Source of the DNA: an uncultured Allomuricauda sp.
GTDB taxonomy: Bacteria; Bacteroidota; Bacteroidia; Flavobacteriales; Flavobacteriaceae
Assembly: GCF_947258355.1 (NCBI RefSeq)
Contig: NZ_CAMYIC010000013.1
Coordinates: 1-53,425 of the forward strand
DNA: 53,425 bases
Direction of reading: 5' to 3'
The translations under genes were made by a program, and so were the position numbers. The notes beneath the pieces are model-generated. The model ran no database searches. It was not told the DNA's origin and worked only from the letters and a program-made list of their open reading frames with translations. Below are positions 1 through 7,949 of the stretch, in pieces; position 1 is the stretch's first letter; each line of letters opens with the position of its first letter.

Positions 1-298
1 CAGAAACTACAGTTTCTCCGGATAAGCTTAGCGATCGATAAACGAAAAATCCTAGTAAAAAAAGGTTCAATATCATATTCAATCTGTTTACCACAAATTG
101 ATTTTGTCTTTTCTTGTACATTAAAATCGAAACTACGGCCAGTACGGTCGCCACATAAAAAACGAGGCTGACCAACACTTGGTCCTGGGCAAAGACTTCT
201 TTTCCACCCACTTCTACCCATAGATTCAGAAAGAACGGTAGTACGCCTGAAATAAGGCCTACAATGAGTAAAAATAACGTTTGTATTCGTTGAATCAT
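1..298 (-). CDS. DUF4293 family membrane protein (3' end outside window)
   Basis: This gene reads leftward from an ATG at 296-298 and runs off the window after 99 codons. It starts MIQRIQTLFLLIVGLISGVL and shows three hydrophobic segments in the visible part, at about residues 6-24, 41-60 and 75-92, so it is an inner-membrane protein. The opening sequence and the position divergent from rho match the DUF4293 family, which I recall as commonly sitting beside rho in Flavobacteriia. Its function is unknown. A TATTTTTG box at 321-328 on the minus strand fits its promoter. The family call is from recalled sequence and gene order. Confidence 0.75.
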   Translation of the reverse strand, partial: MIQRIQTLFLLIVGLISGVLPFFLNLWVEVGGKEVFAQDQVLVSLVFYVATVLAVVSILMYKKRQNQFVVNRLNMILNLFLLGFFVYRSLSLSGETVVS

Positions 299-320
299 TG
301 TTCAAATCGATTTCGAATGG

Positions 321-328
321 CAAAAATA
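321..328 (-). promoter_or_regulatory. -7 box for the DUF4293 gene
   Basis: On the minus strand this reads TATTTTTG, an exact fit to the Bacteroidota TAnnTTTG -7 element, 22 bases before the ATG. I see no good TTG partner at the -33 position, so the promoter is only partly supported. Confidence 0.4.
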
Positions 329-488
329 GGCGTCTTTTTGATAAATAACGCCTTATTCTTTAAAAATTATTCGTAATATTGTCTTGTTATTAGCAAGCAC
401 CTACCTAGGAATTCTTTCTCCAGTAGCATCCAAAAATAACTTTACTTCAAATTTAGAATCACACAAGTTTAACTTATTCCATTACTTA

Positions 489-2099
489 ATGTTCGAGATT
501 TCAGATCTAAAAGCTAAAAAGCTTCCTGAGTTGCAAGAGATTGCAAAAGACCTCAATGTTCCCAAATTCAAATCATTGAAAAAACTGGACCTAGTATACC
601 AAATATTGGATGTACAGGCTTCCAACCCAAAAGCTGTTGCAGAAACTGTTGCAGCAAACAAAGACGAAAAGCCAGCCCCCAAACCAAGAAAAGCTAGAGC
701 TCCTCGCCCCAAAGCAACGGAAGCAAAAGACACAAAAGGAGACGCTCCTGAAAAAGCGCCTCAAAAAAGAGAGCCCAGGAGCAAAAAAGATGACTCCAAA
801 CCTCAAAAAAGGGACAACAAGCCACGCGACAACAAACCGCAAGACAACAAGTCTCAAGGCAACACCCCCAAAAAGAACCAAAACAACAGGAGAAGCAACC
901 AACACAACAAGCCTCACCACGATAAAAAGAACAGTAATTTTGACAAGGACCTAAGAAATAGGTACAAAGAACCAGAATTTGAGTTTGATAGCATTATTGA
1001 GAGTGAAGGTGTGCTGGACATTATGCAGGATGGTTACGGATTCCTAAGGTCTTCCGATTACAACTATCTTTCTTCTCCCGACGATATTTATGTATCCCAA
1101 TCACAAATTAGATTGTTCGGACTTAAGTCCGGGGATACTGTTCTGGGGAACATAAGGCCTCCAAAAGAAGGTGAAAAATATTTCCCGCTGATCAAAGTGA
1201 ACAAAATCAATGGACTCGATCCCCAAGTGGTTCGGGACAGGGTAGCTTTTGAGCACCTTACCCCATTGTTCCCTAAGGAAAAGTTCAAATTGGCAGAAAA
1301 GCAAAGTACTATTTCCACAAGAATCATGGATTTGTTCTCACCTATCGGAAAAGGACAAAGGGGAATGATCGTTTCCCAGCCCAAAACGGGTAAGACCATG
1401 TTGTTAAAGGATATTGCCAATGCTATTGCAGCCAACCACCCAGAGGTTTACCAAATCATACTTTTGATTGATGAACGCCCAGAGGAGGTTACCGACATGC
1501 AACGCAATGTCCGTGGTGAGGTAGTTGCTTCCACCTTTGACAAAGAAGCCACTGAGCACGTAAGGGTTGCAAACATTGTTCTTGACAAGGCAAAAAGATT
1601 GGTAGAATGTGGGCACGATGTAGTGATTCTTTTGGATTCCATTACCCGTTTGGCCCGTGCCTACAACACTGTACAGCCAGCTTCTGGTAAAGTACTGAGT
1701 GGTGGTGTGGATGCCAATGCATTGCACAAGCCAAAACGTTTCTTTGGTGCTGCCCGTAATATTGAAAATGGCGGGTCTTTATCCATTATTGCTACAGCTT
1801 TGACGGAGACAGGATCTAAAATGGACGAGGTTATCTTCGAAGAGTTTAAGGGAACCGGTAACATGGAGCTACAATTGGATAGAAGAATATCCAACAGAAG
1901 AATTTTCCCTGCCATTGACCTTATTTCTTCATCTACCCGTAGGGACGACCTATTGTTGGATGAAAACACCATTCAGCGTATGTGGATCTTACGAAAATAT
2001 CTCGCGGACATGAATCCGATTGAAGCTATGGAATTTATGGAACAACGCATAAAACAAACAAAGAACAACGAGGAGTTTTTACTTACAATGAATGAGTAA
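489..2099 (+). CDS. rho: Transcription termination factor Rho
   Basis: Rho is the hexameric RNA-dependent ATPase that ends transcription at unstructured C-rich RNA. The protein has 536 residues from the chosen ATG. A Rho_N helix domain fills residues 1-45, a disordered K/N/Q/P/R-rich stretch about 55-155, and the cold-shock-like RNA-binding domain about 170-235 with the motif DGYGFLR. The RecA-like ATPase carries Walker A (PKTGKT) near 298-303. The frame stays open upstream to a TTG at 384, but [19 protein letters not shown] is the normal family N-terminus, so I start at 489. The insertion is typical of Bacteroidota Rho and absent from E. coli Rho. A hairpin terminator follows 35 bases after the stop. 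Confidence 0.97.
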   Translation: MFEISDLKAKKLPELQEIAKDLNVPKFKSLKKLDLVYQILDVQASNPKAVAETVAANKDEKPAPKPRKARAPRPKATEAKDTKGDAPEKAPQKREPRSKKDDSKPQKRDNKPRDNKPQDNKSQGNTPKKNQNNRRSNQHNKPHHDKKNSNFDKDLRNRYKEPEFEFDSIIESEGVLDIMQDGYGFLRSSDYNYLSSPDDIYVSQSQIRLFGLKSGDTVLGNIRPPKEGEKYFPLIKVNKINGLDPQVVRDRVAFEHLTPLFPKEKFKLAEKQSTISTRIMDLFSPIGKGQRGMIVSQPKTGKTMLLKDIANAIAANHPEVYQIILLIDERPEEVTDMQRNVRGEVVASTFDKEATEHVRVANIVLDKAKRLVECGHDVVILLDSITRLARAYNTVQPASGKVLSGGVDANALHKPKRFFGAARNIENGGSLSIIATALTETGSKMDEVIFEEFKGTGNMELQLDRRISNRRIFPAIDLISSSTRRDDLLLDENTIQRMWILRKYLADMNPIEAMEFMEQRIKQTKNNEEFLLTMNE

Positions 2100-2133
2100 A
2101 TTCCCTTAATACTTTATATCATTAGATTACAGG

Positions 2134-2159
2134 CCCTTCAATTTTTTGAAGGGTTTTTT
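2134..2159 (+). terminator. Intrinsic terminator after rho
   Basis: CCCTTCAA at 2134-2141 pairs with TTGAAGGG at 2146-2153 around a TTTT loop and is followed by six T residues. It closes the rho transcription unit. Confidence 0.85.
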
Positions 2160-2191
2160 GTTTAATCAATTTATAGAAAAGGCATATCTTT

Positions 2192-2216
2192 AGTTCAGTT
2201 TCCTCAAAACTGAACT
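2192..2216 (+). repeat. Perfect 10-bp inverted repeat in the leader of the lipoprotein gene
   Basis: AGTTCAGTTT at 2192-2201 is an exact inverted match to AAACTGAACT at 2207-2216, with a five-base CCTCA loop. It ends 15 bases before the ATG at 2232 and follows a -7-like TATCTTTA at 2185-2192. It could be an operator or an mRNA leader hairpin. It has no T-tract, so it is not a terminator. Confidence 0.6.
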
Positions 2217-2231
2217 TTAAATACTTATACC

Positions 2232-2882
2232 ATGAAACACAACAGAAAGGCTCTAATTGCTTTTTTAGGGGCATCCCTACTATTTTTCGGAGCATGCCAG
2301 CAAGGCCCAAAGAAAGAAGAATCCACTGAACCTCAAGAGGAAAAAGTCACACCGCCCGAAGGCATTATTTCCTTGGAAGAATCTAAATCCCTGTACGATA
2401 ACTATACCAAAAACAGAGTGGATATGATTCAGCAATTTGAAGAAGAACGCAGTCCTGAAAAAAAGTTTGAAGCAGCTCGTTTTACTTCTTTCACTTATGA
2501 TGATATGAAAAACTACATGGCCTATGTAGAACAAGAAGCAGCAGCTGCAGGAGTCAAAATTTCATCCTTGCGGTTATATTTTGCCAACTATCCGGATAAA
2601 CCAGATTTTCCTGATGGGAAAAAAATTGTTCACCCAAGACAGAATTCGATTTTCATTGTACCCACTACCACTGTAGATGGAGATGAATATGGTTTCTACA
2701 TTGGGGCCGATGGAAAAGCAAAGCCAATAAAAGATGCGATAGGGAACCCTGAAACAGGATCTAAAGATGCTGCCAACACTTCCCAAGCAAGTTTTGCGCC
2801 TAGCCTGTTCCAGGACGACAGCAAAAGTCTCAACCTAAATCACGGAGGTTCCGGACCGCCACCTTATACTGATTTTAACTAA
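2232..2882 (+). CDS. Lipoprotein of unknown function, paired with 7-TM proteins
   Basis: The 216-residue protein has a lipoprotein signal peptide with a lipobox ending FFGAC at Cys22, then a charged linker rich in E, K and P. The central part (about 45-165) looks soluble and globular and contains the stretch SLRLYFANYP and a PTTTVDG segment. The C-terminus is low in complexity and ends NHGGSGPPPYTDFN. I do not recognise the family. The stop lies four bases before the ATG of the first 7-TM protein, so the two are very probably co-transcribed and may act together at the envelope. A perfect inverted repeat lies just before the start. Confidence 0.8.
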   Translation: MKHNRKALIAFLGASLLFFGACQQGPKKEESTEPQEEKVTPPEGIISLEESKSLYDNYTKNRVDMIQQFEEERSPEKKFEAARFTSFTYDDMKNYMAYVEQEAAAAGVKISSLRLYFANYPDKPDFPDGKKIVHPRQNSIFIVPTTTVDGDEYGFYIGADGKAKPIKDAIGNPETGSKDAANTSQASFAPSLFQDDSKSLNLNHGGSGPPPYTDFN

Positions 2883-2886
2883 ACAA

Positions 2887-3573
2887 ATGCAAGAGCTCTT
2901 CAAATATCTGACTGAGCATTTTTACGTACCACTATATTTGATTACTTGGATAATCGCAATAGTAAGGTACCGTAGGTATTTTGACACACCATTGAAATAC
3001 TTACCCATGATAATCATTTATACTTTTTTCACAGAGCTCTTGGGCGTACTCATAAAGTACAATAACAATTTTCAGTTTTTTTCGGATGGTAGATATGCCT
3101 GGCACAATGTGATTATTTACAACGTTTACCAGCTTGTGTTTTTCATCTTTTTCTTTGAAATCTATCGAAAGGTGGCACAAAATCAAACAATAAAAAAGCA
3201 AATTCGGTACTTAACCATCGTTTGTGCAATATCGTATGTTGTCAATGCCATAGTATATAATCCTCTACATTATCAAATGACATATGCCCACATTGTCGGG
3301 TCAGTTATAATGATATACATTTTGATTTTCTATTTTAGGGAAAAGTATCTGGAGGAAAAAGCACTGCCTTTAAAATTTAATTTGATGTTTTGGTTGAGTT
3401 CCGGACTGGTTATTTTCTATACTTTGTTCCCTATAATATCCATTATCTACCTACTTAAATTGGATATTGGAATTCAAATTTATTTTAGACCGCTCTTGCT
3501 CACATCCATAACCTTGATGTATGTTTTGATCATTGTTGGACTACTAGTAGGCAAACGAAAGGCATTTCGATAA
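2887..3573 (+). CDS. Seven-helix membrane protein, first tandem paralog
   Basis: This 228-residue protein has seven hydrophobic segments, near 12-28, 38-56, 74-93, 107-124, 134-150, 165-190 and 198-220, and almost no soluble domain. It is clearly a paralog of the gene at 3679: the two share the stretches FDTPLKY, NVIIYN and FNLMFW/YNLMFW and the same final KRKAFR, and have identical length. The lipoprotein gene lies four bases upstream. I know of similar short 7-TM proteins encoded beside sensor kinases in flavobacteria, but no kinase is present here. Function unknown; an envelope sensor or anchor for the lipoprotein is only a guess. Confidence 0.85.
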   Translation: MQELFKYLTEHFYVPLYLITWIIAIVRYRRYFDTPLKYLPMIIIYTFFTELLGVLIKYNNNFQFFSDGRYAWHNVIIYNVYQLVFFIFFFEIYRKVAQNQTIKKQIRYLTIVCAISYVVNAIVYNPLHYQMTYAHIVGSVIMIYILIFYFREKYLEEKALPLKFNLMFWLSSGLVIFYTLFPIISIIYLLKLDIGIQIYFRPLLLTSITLMYVLIIVGLLVGKRKAFR

Positions 3574-3597
3574 TGAAATCTTTTTCAAAAAAAATAA

Positions 3598-3620
3598 GCC
3601 TCCGAATACGGAGGCTTTTT
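3598..3620 (+). terminator. Intrinsic terminator between the two 7-TM genes
   Basis: GCCTCCG at 3598-3604 pairs with CGGAGGC at 3609-3615 around an AATA loop, followed by TTTTT. It separates the duplicated 7-TM genes, so the second copy either has its own promoter in the next 60 bases or relies on read-through. Confidence 0.85.
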
Positions 3621-3678
3621 ATTTCCTATCTTAGCCCATCGGCAAAAACACTGGCAACTAAATGGTTGTCCAAAACCA

Positions 3679-4365
3679 ATGGATGCATTCTTTACATTTA
3701 TCACGGAGCATTACATCCTCCCTTTTTACCTAATTGTTTGGTTGGTTTCCATGGCAGGTTATCGCTCGTATTTTGACACCCCGTTAAAATATTATCCCAT
3801 GTACCTCATGTATACCCTATTAACAGAGGTATTGGGGTATTTTATAAAATTCCATGAGGAATTTCAAGTGTTAAGCGACAGTAGGTATGATTGGTACAAT
3901 GTTATCATATATAATATCTACTCAGTGATCGCTTTTATGTTTTTCTACCACATTTATTGGCAAGTGCTTAAAAATACGAAGCATAAAAAATGGGTAGTAA
4001 TTGGTGCTGGGGTAAGTTTGTTGAGCTATATCATCAGTTTATTTTTTCAAGACCCGTTCTATTCCAATCTTTATTATGCGGACCTTGTTGCCTCAATGAT
4101 TTTGTTGTTTACTATATGGCTGTATTATAAGGAGAAGAAAATGGAATTCAGCCCTTATCCAAAGAAATACAATTTGATGTTCTGGACCAGTTTAGGCTTG
4201 ACTATTTTCCATATATTTTTTCCTTTTCTGATTATAATTGGTTACGAAGCTCCAAATATTTGGATCGAATATAATCTTAGGGGCATCTTATGGATTTTCA
4301 TATTGTTCATGTATGGAACGTTCATGATTGGGGTTTTGGTCCATAAAAGAAAAGCATTCAGATAA
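3679..4365 (+). CDS. Seven-helix membrane protein, second tandem paralog
   Basis: This 228-residue membrane protein again has seven predicted helices and matches its upstream neighbour along the whole length, starting MDAFFTFITEHYILPFYLIV and ending GVLVHKRKAFR. The ATG at 3679 gives exactly the length of the paralog. The copies differ most in the loop between helices 3 and 4. A terminator at 3598-3620 separates them, so the second may be expressed independently. No lipoprotein precedes this copy. I do not recognise the family. Confidence 0.85.
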   Translation: MDAFFTFITEHYILPFYLIVWLVSMAGYRSYFDTPLKYYPMYLMYTLLTEVLGYFIKFHEEFQVLSDSRYDWYNVIIYNIYSVIAFMFFYHIYWQVLKNTKHKKWVVIGAGVSLLSYIISLFFQDPFYSNLYYADLVASMILLFTIWLYYKEKKMEFSPYPKKYNLMFWTSLGLTIFHIFFPFLIIIGYEAPNIWIEYNLRGILWIFILFMYGTFMIGVLVHKRKAFR

Positions 4366-4382
4366 AACATCGCAAAAATAAA

Positions 4383-4405
4383 AACGCCCCCGAATAGGAG
4401 GCGTT
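4383..4405 (-). terminator. Terminator of rpsT
   Basis: AACGCC at 4383-4388 pairs with GGCGTT at 4400-4405, with two more C-G pairs inside past one mismatch. Read on the minus strand the hairpin is followed by a T-rich run. It starts 26 bases after the rpsT stop and lies between convergent genes. Confidence 0.75.
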
Positions 4406-4430
4406 AAAAATATTATCGATTTAACAAGGT

Positions 4431-4682
4431 TTACATTGTTGCAACCTTGGTCATCAGTTTACTCTTAAGGTTTGCAGCCTTGTTGTTGTGAATGATGTTT
4501 TTCTTGGCCAATTTATCAATCATACCAACTACTGTAGGCAACAAAGCTTCAGCGGCTTTCTTATCTTCCTCGTTACGCAATTTTTTAATGGCATTACGCA
4601 CTGTTTTGTGCTGATACCTGTTACGCAAACGTACTGCTTCGTTTCTTCTGATTCTCTTTAATGCTGACTTATGGTTTGCCAT
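4431..4682 (-). CDS. rpsT: 30S ribosomal protein S20
   Basis: The 83-residue basic protein begins [20 protein letters not shown] and continues as a long helical K/R-rich protein, the usual length and sequence of S20, which binds 16S rRNA in the small subunit. It is encoded downstream of two tRNA-Glu genes on the same strand, with 34 bases between tRNA and start codon. No separate -7 box is visible in that gap, so it is probably read from the tRNA promoters. Confidence 0.97.
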   Translation of the reverse strand: MANHKSALKRIRRNEAVRLRNRYQHKTVRNAIKKLRNEEDKKAAEALLPTVVGMIDKLAKKNIIHNNKAANLKSKLMTKVATM

Positions 4683-4716
4683 TGCTTAAATTTAATTCTT
4701 TCTAAATCCTTTTTTG

Positions 4717-4788
4717 TAGCCCGTAGGGGAATCGAACCCCTGTTACCAGGATGAAAACCTGGCGTCCTAACCCCTAGACGAACGGGCC
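4717..4788 (-). tRNA. tRNA-Glu (anticodon TTC), copy 1
   Basis: The 72-base gene folds as a complete cloverleaf: acceptor GGCCCGT/ACGGGCT (first pair G-U), D stem GTCT/GGAC, anticodon stem CCAGG/CCTGG with loop TTTTCAT (anticodon TTC), and T stem AGGGG/CCCCT. The discriminator is A and CCA is not encoded. It is identical to the copy at 4862-4933. It has its own upstream -7 box at 4817-4824. Confidence 0.97.
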
Positions 4789-4816
4789 ATTATTTCAATT
4801 TCAAAATTTTAAGCTA

Positions 4817-4824
4817 CAAAGGTA
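4817..4824 (-). promoter_or_regulatory. -7 box for tRNA-Glu copy 1
   Basis: On the minus strand this reads TACCTTTG, an exact TAnnTTTG match, 28 bases before the mature 5' end of tRNA-Glu copy 1. No well-placed TTG lies upstream. Confidence 0.45.
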
Positions 4825-4861
4825 AAAAACAAAAAGCTTTTTAGCTTAAAATTCATCTTCG

Positions 4862-4933
4862 TAGCCCGTAGGGGAATCGAACCCCTGTTACCAGGATGAA
4901 AACCTGGCGTCCTAACCCCTAGACGAACGGGCC
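4862..4933 (-). tRNA. tRNA-Glu (anticodon TTC), copy 2
   Basis: This is an exact duplicate of the tRNA-Glu at 4717-4788, offset by 145 bases, with the same cloverleaf and TTC anticodon. The identity extends only a base or two beyond the mature gene on each side, so the tRNA body is kept identical while the spacers have diverged. It is the promoter-proximal copy, reading toward rpsT from a full promoter at 4957-4986. Confidence 0.97.
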
Positions 4934-4956
4934 ATATGGTTGCATAATTGCGGATG

Positions 4957-4986
4957 CAAAAATACAACTATTTTTAAGTCTTGCAA
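4957..4986 (-). promoter_or_regulatory. Full Bacteroidota promoter for the tRNA-Glu/rpsT unit
   Basis: On the minus strand TTG (4984-4986) is followed after 19 bases by TATTTTTG (4957-4964), matching the flavobacterial TTG-N17-23-TAnnTTTG consensus. It lies 23 bases before the mature end of tRNA-Glu copy 2 and just beyond the end of proS. Confidence 0.7.
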
Positions 4987-5013
4987 CAGTATTTTTTATT
5001 TTTTGCAACCTGT

Positions 5014-6489
5014 CTAGTAGGCCTTTGCAAACAACACTCTTTGAACAGATGGTTTTCCTGTTACAATACAGTTACCTTCTTCCTTTTCTGCATCCAAAGG
5101 AATACAGCGAATAGTGGCTTTGGTCTCCTCTTTTATCCTATCCTCGGTTTCTGCGGTTCCATCCCAATGTGCGGAAACAAAACCACCTTTTTCCTCGATA
5201 ACTTTTTTAAACTCATCATAGGAATCCACTTTGGTGATATGTTCTTTTCTGTAATCTAGTGCTTTTTTAAAAATCTTTTCCTGGATCTCATCCATCAAAG
5301 ACACCACCTTATCCACAACCTCTTCGGCTTTAACGATTTCCTTGGTCAACGTATCCCTTCGCGCTACTTCAAAAGTCCCATTTGCCAAATCTCGTTGACC
5401 TACCGCCAAGCGCACGGGAACACCTTTTAGTTCATACTCATTGAATTTAAACCCAGGTTTATGGGTGTCTCGTGTATCGTACTTCACAGTAAGACCTTTA
5501 TCACGCAACTCCTTTACCAATGGTTCCACTTTTTCCGAAATGGCATCCAATTGATCCAAACCTTTGTAAATAGGTACAATTACAACTTGAATCGGTGCCA
5601 ATTGTGGTGGCAACACCAAGCCATTATCATCACTATGGGTCATTACCAAAGCTCCCATTAATCTTGTGGAAACTCCCCATGAGGTTGCCCAAACGTATTC
5701 TTGCTTACCCTCTTTGGTGGCAAACTTAACATCAAAAGCCTTTGCAAAATTCTGACCCAAAAAGTGTGAAGTACCAGCCTGTAATGCCTTACCGTCCTGC
5801 ATTAAAGCCTCGATACAGTAAGTTTCTTCGGCACCTGCGAAACGTTCACTCTCTGTTTTGGTTCCTTTTATAACGGGAACACCCATATATTTCTCGGCAA
5901 ACTCCGCGTATACGTTCATCATAAGTTCTGCTTCTTCCACAGCTTCCTCCCTTGTGGTATGTGCAGTGTGTCCTTCTTGCCACAAAAATTCCGCAGTTCT
6001 TAAAAAAAGGCGAGTCCTCATTTCCCAACGGACTACATTTGCCCATTGATTTATTTTGAGAGGCAAATCCCTGTAGGACTGCACCCATTTTCTAAAGGTA
6101 TCCCAAATAATGGTTTCGGAAGTTGGACGAACGATAAGCTCCTCCTCAAGTTTCGCGTTCTCATCTACCACAATACCGCTACCGTCCTCTGCATTCTTCA
6201 AACGGTAATGGGTAACAACAGCACACTCCTTTGCAAATCCCTCTACATGACTGGCTTCTTTGCTCAGATATGATTTTGGGATAAACAATGGGAAATACGC
6301 ATTCTCGTGGCCCGTTTCCTTGAACATTTTATCCAATTGCCCTTGCATTTTTTCCCAAATGGCGTACCCATAGGGTTTAATGACCATGCAACCTCTAACT
6401 CCCGAATTTTCGGCCAAGTCCGACTTTACAACTAGTTCGTTATACCATTTGGAATAATCTTCCGCTCTGCTCGTTAAATTTTTACCCAT
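5014..6489 (-). CDS. proS: Proline--tRNA ligase (archaeal/eukaryal type)
   Basis: This class II synthetase charges tRNA-Pro. At 491 residues without the bacterial editing insertion, it is the short archaeal/eukaryal-type ProRS usual in Bacteroidota. Visible features are the motif 2 region with RPTSETIIW, a [19 protein letters not shown] segment in the anticodon-binding domain, and a C-terminal extension ending in Tyr (FAKAY); the terminal Tyr is a known feature of this type, where it reaches into the active site. The start [20 protein letters not shown] is the family N-terminus. The promoter of the downstream tRNA-Glu pair sits immediately after its stop. Confidence 0.97.
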   Translation of the reverse strand: MGKNLTSRAEDYSKWYNELVVKSDLAENSGVRGCMVIKPYGYAIWEKMQGQLDKMFKETGHENAYFPLFIPKSYLSKEASHVEGFAKECAVVTHYRLKNAEDGSGIVVDENAKLEEELIVRPTSETIIWDTFRKWVQSYRDLPLKINQWANVVRWEMRTRLFLRTAEFLWQEGHTAHTTREEAVEEAELMMNVYAEFAEKYMGVPVIKGTKTESERFAGAEETYCIEALMQDGKALQAGTSHFLGQNFAKAFDVKFATKEGKQEYVWATSWGVSTRLMGALVMTHSDDNGLVLPPQLAPIQVVIVPIYKGLDQLDAISEKVEPLVKELRDKGLTVKYDTRDTHKPGFKFNEYELKGVPVRLAVGQRDLANGTFEVARRDTLTKEIVKAEEVVDKVVSLMDEIQEKIFKKALDYRKEHITKVDSYDEFKKVIEEKGGFVSAHWDGTAETEDRIKEETKATIRCIPLDAEKEEGNCIVTGKPSVQRVLFAKAY

Positions 6490-6559
6490 TTATTGTAGTT
6501 TGGCACAAAACTTGTGACTTTAGTCATGTAATGATTGGGTAAAACTAATTATTTTTAGT

Positions 6560-7912
6560 ATGTTCAACAATAAAAATTGCGCCATGTTAAAGTCTTTACT
6601 CCATAATAAATTCAGAACTTCCGCCTTATTGATGGTTATTACCCTCTTTATGGCTTCTTGTGGTTCGTACCAACAAGCTTCCTATTACGATGACGGCATT
6701 TATGCTACCAACAACCGTGTTGTTGGCGTTGAAAAGAAAAATGCTGAAGCGGTGAGAATTGAGGAGCAGGAAAATAATATCTACGGAGATTATTTTGGCG
6801 AAAAGGCCAATGAGTATGGCGAAATATTGGATAGTGAAGTATTTACAGATATCGACAGCTATTCCAGCCAAATGCAAAACGACACCATTCCTTACGGTGA
6901 ACAAACTGATTATATTGCCTACAATAACAACTACAATGGTAACCCAGGATGGGGAGATAACCCTACCAGTATCTCCATAAATGTATATGACAATAGTTGG
7001 GGTTGGGGAGGCCTTGGTTGGGGCTGGAACGATCCATGGCTATGGAACGGTGGTTGGGGTTGGAACAATCCTTACTACGGTTGGGGTTGGAGCTGGAACA
7101 ATCCATGGAGATTTAACCGTTGGGGCTGGGGTGGAAACTTCGGCTGGGGCTGGGGTTGGAATGCTGGCTGGGGCTGGGGTTACCCATACAACGGTTGGGG
7201 CTGGGCCGGAAACTGGGGCTGGGGAGGCTACTATGGAAGTTACTGGAACCGACCATTTAATAGAGGATATTACGGAAGAAATTATGCCTACATGTCGGGT
7301 AGAAGAGGTTACTCCTCTCGAATACCCGGAACTACCCTATCATCAAGATCAAATGGATATACAAGTAGAATAAGAAATAACAGCGGACGTTCCAACGCAA
7401 GCTTGGCCCGAAGTAATAACAATTTGGCAAGAAGAAGTGCCCAAGGTTATAGCAATAGGTCAAATGTAAGAAGGTCAGTAAGTGCAGATGCAGTTGCCAG
7501 AAATAGAAATTACAGAACCAGTAGGAGTACCCGAACTTCTCCAAGTTATAGCGGAAGCTCAAGAACTGTGCGTCGTTCCTACGGAACTTCTTCAAGTCGA
7601 AGCAGCAGAAGCTATAATAGAAGCAGTACTCCATCGTCCAGAAGTTATAGGAGTTCCGGGCGTAGCACCAGAAGCTACCAATCAAGAAGTTCTGCTCCGA
7701 GCAGAAGTTATAACCGGTCTTCAAGTAGGTCCAGCTCTAGAAGCTACCGAAGCAGTGGTTCATCTAGAAGCAGTTCTAGAGGAAGCTATCGAAGCTCAGG
7801 AAGTAGTTCCAGAGGAAGCTCTGGAGTAAGTAGATCTTCAGGATCATCCAGGTCCTCAGGTTCATCCCGTTCTTCCGGAGGAAGAGGTGGTAGAGGCGGT
7901 GGCAGACCATAA
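6560..7912 (+). CDS. W/G-rich and R/S-rich surface lipoprotein
   Basis: The 450-residue protein has a lipoprotein signal (lipobox FMASC, Cys34), an acidic segment to about 120, a tract at about 146-230 made largely of W, G and N (repeats like GWGWNNP), and a C-terminal third of R, S and Y (repeats such as SYRSSG and SSRSS) ending GGRGGRGGGRP. The tail is strongly basic. An ATG at 6584 would give a shorter signal peptide and is a plausible alternative start. The FadL-like gene follows after 37 bases, so the two are probably one operon. I do not recognise a function; it looks like a disordered envelope protein that could bind polyanions. Confidence 0.8.
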   Translation: MFNNKNCAMLKSLLHNKFRTSALLMVITLFMASCGSYQQASYYDDGIYATNNRVVGVEKKNAEAVRIEEQENNIYGDYFGEKANEYGEILDSEVFTDIDSYSSQMQNDTIPYGEQTDYIAYNNNYNGNPGWGDNPTSISINVYDNSWGWGGLGWGWNDPWLWNGGWGWNNPYYGWGWSWNNPWRFNRWGWGGNFGWGWGWNAGWGWGYPYNGWGWAGNWGWGGYYGSYWNRPFNRGYYGRNYAYMSGRRGYSSRIPGTTLSSRSNGYTSRIRNNSGRSNASLARSNNNLARRSAQGYSNRSNVRRSVSADAVARNRNYRTSRSTRTSPSYSGSSRTVRRSYGTSSSRSSRSYNRSSTPSSRSYRSSGRSTRSYQSRSSAPSRSYNRSSSRSSSRSYRSSGSSRSSSRGSYRSSGSSSRGSSGVSRSSGSSRSSGSSRSSGGRGGRGGGRP

Positions 7913-7949
7913 TCCCATAAACTATATCGATTAATCTAAATCAGAAGAA

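Noticed and set aside
384..488. Upstream extension of rho to a TTG start, adding 35 residues
   Set aside because: The family N-terminus begins at [12 protein letters not shown] (489), and the extension has no recognisable domain. It is merely an open frame.
3573..3776. Open frame of 67 codons overlapping the 7-TM genes
   Set aside because: It runs through the terminator hairpin at 3598-3620 and overlaps the start of the second 7-TM gene in another frame.
6504..6526. Short overlapping inverted repeats (CACAA/TTGTG and TGAC/GTCA) between proS and the W/G-rich gene
   Set aside because: Arms of four to five bases in a 70-base A/T-rich gap are expected by chance.
6981..7829. Long alternative frames inside the W/G- and R/S-rich gene
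   Set aside because: They arise from the repetitive codon composition of the real frame; the peptides are simple G/V/A or E/V/A repeats with no signal or domain.
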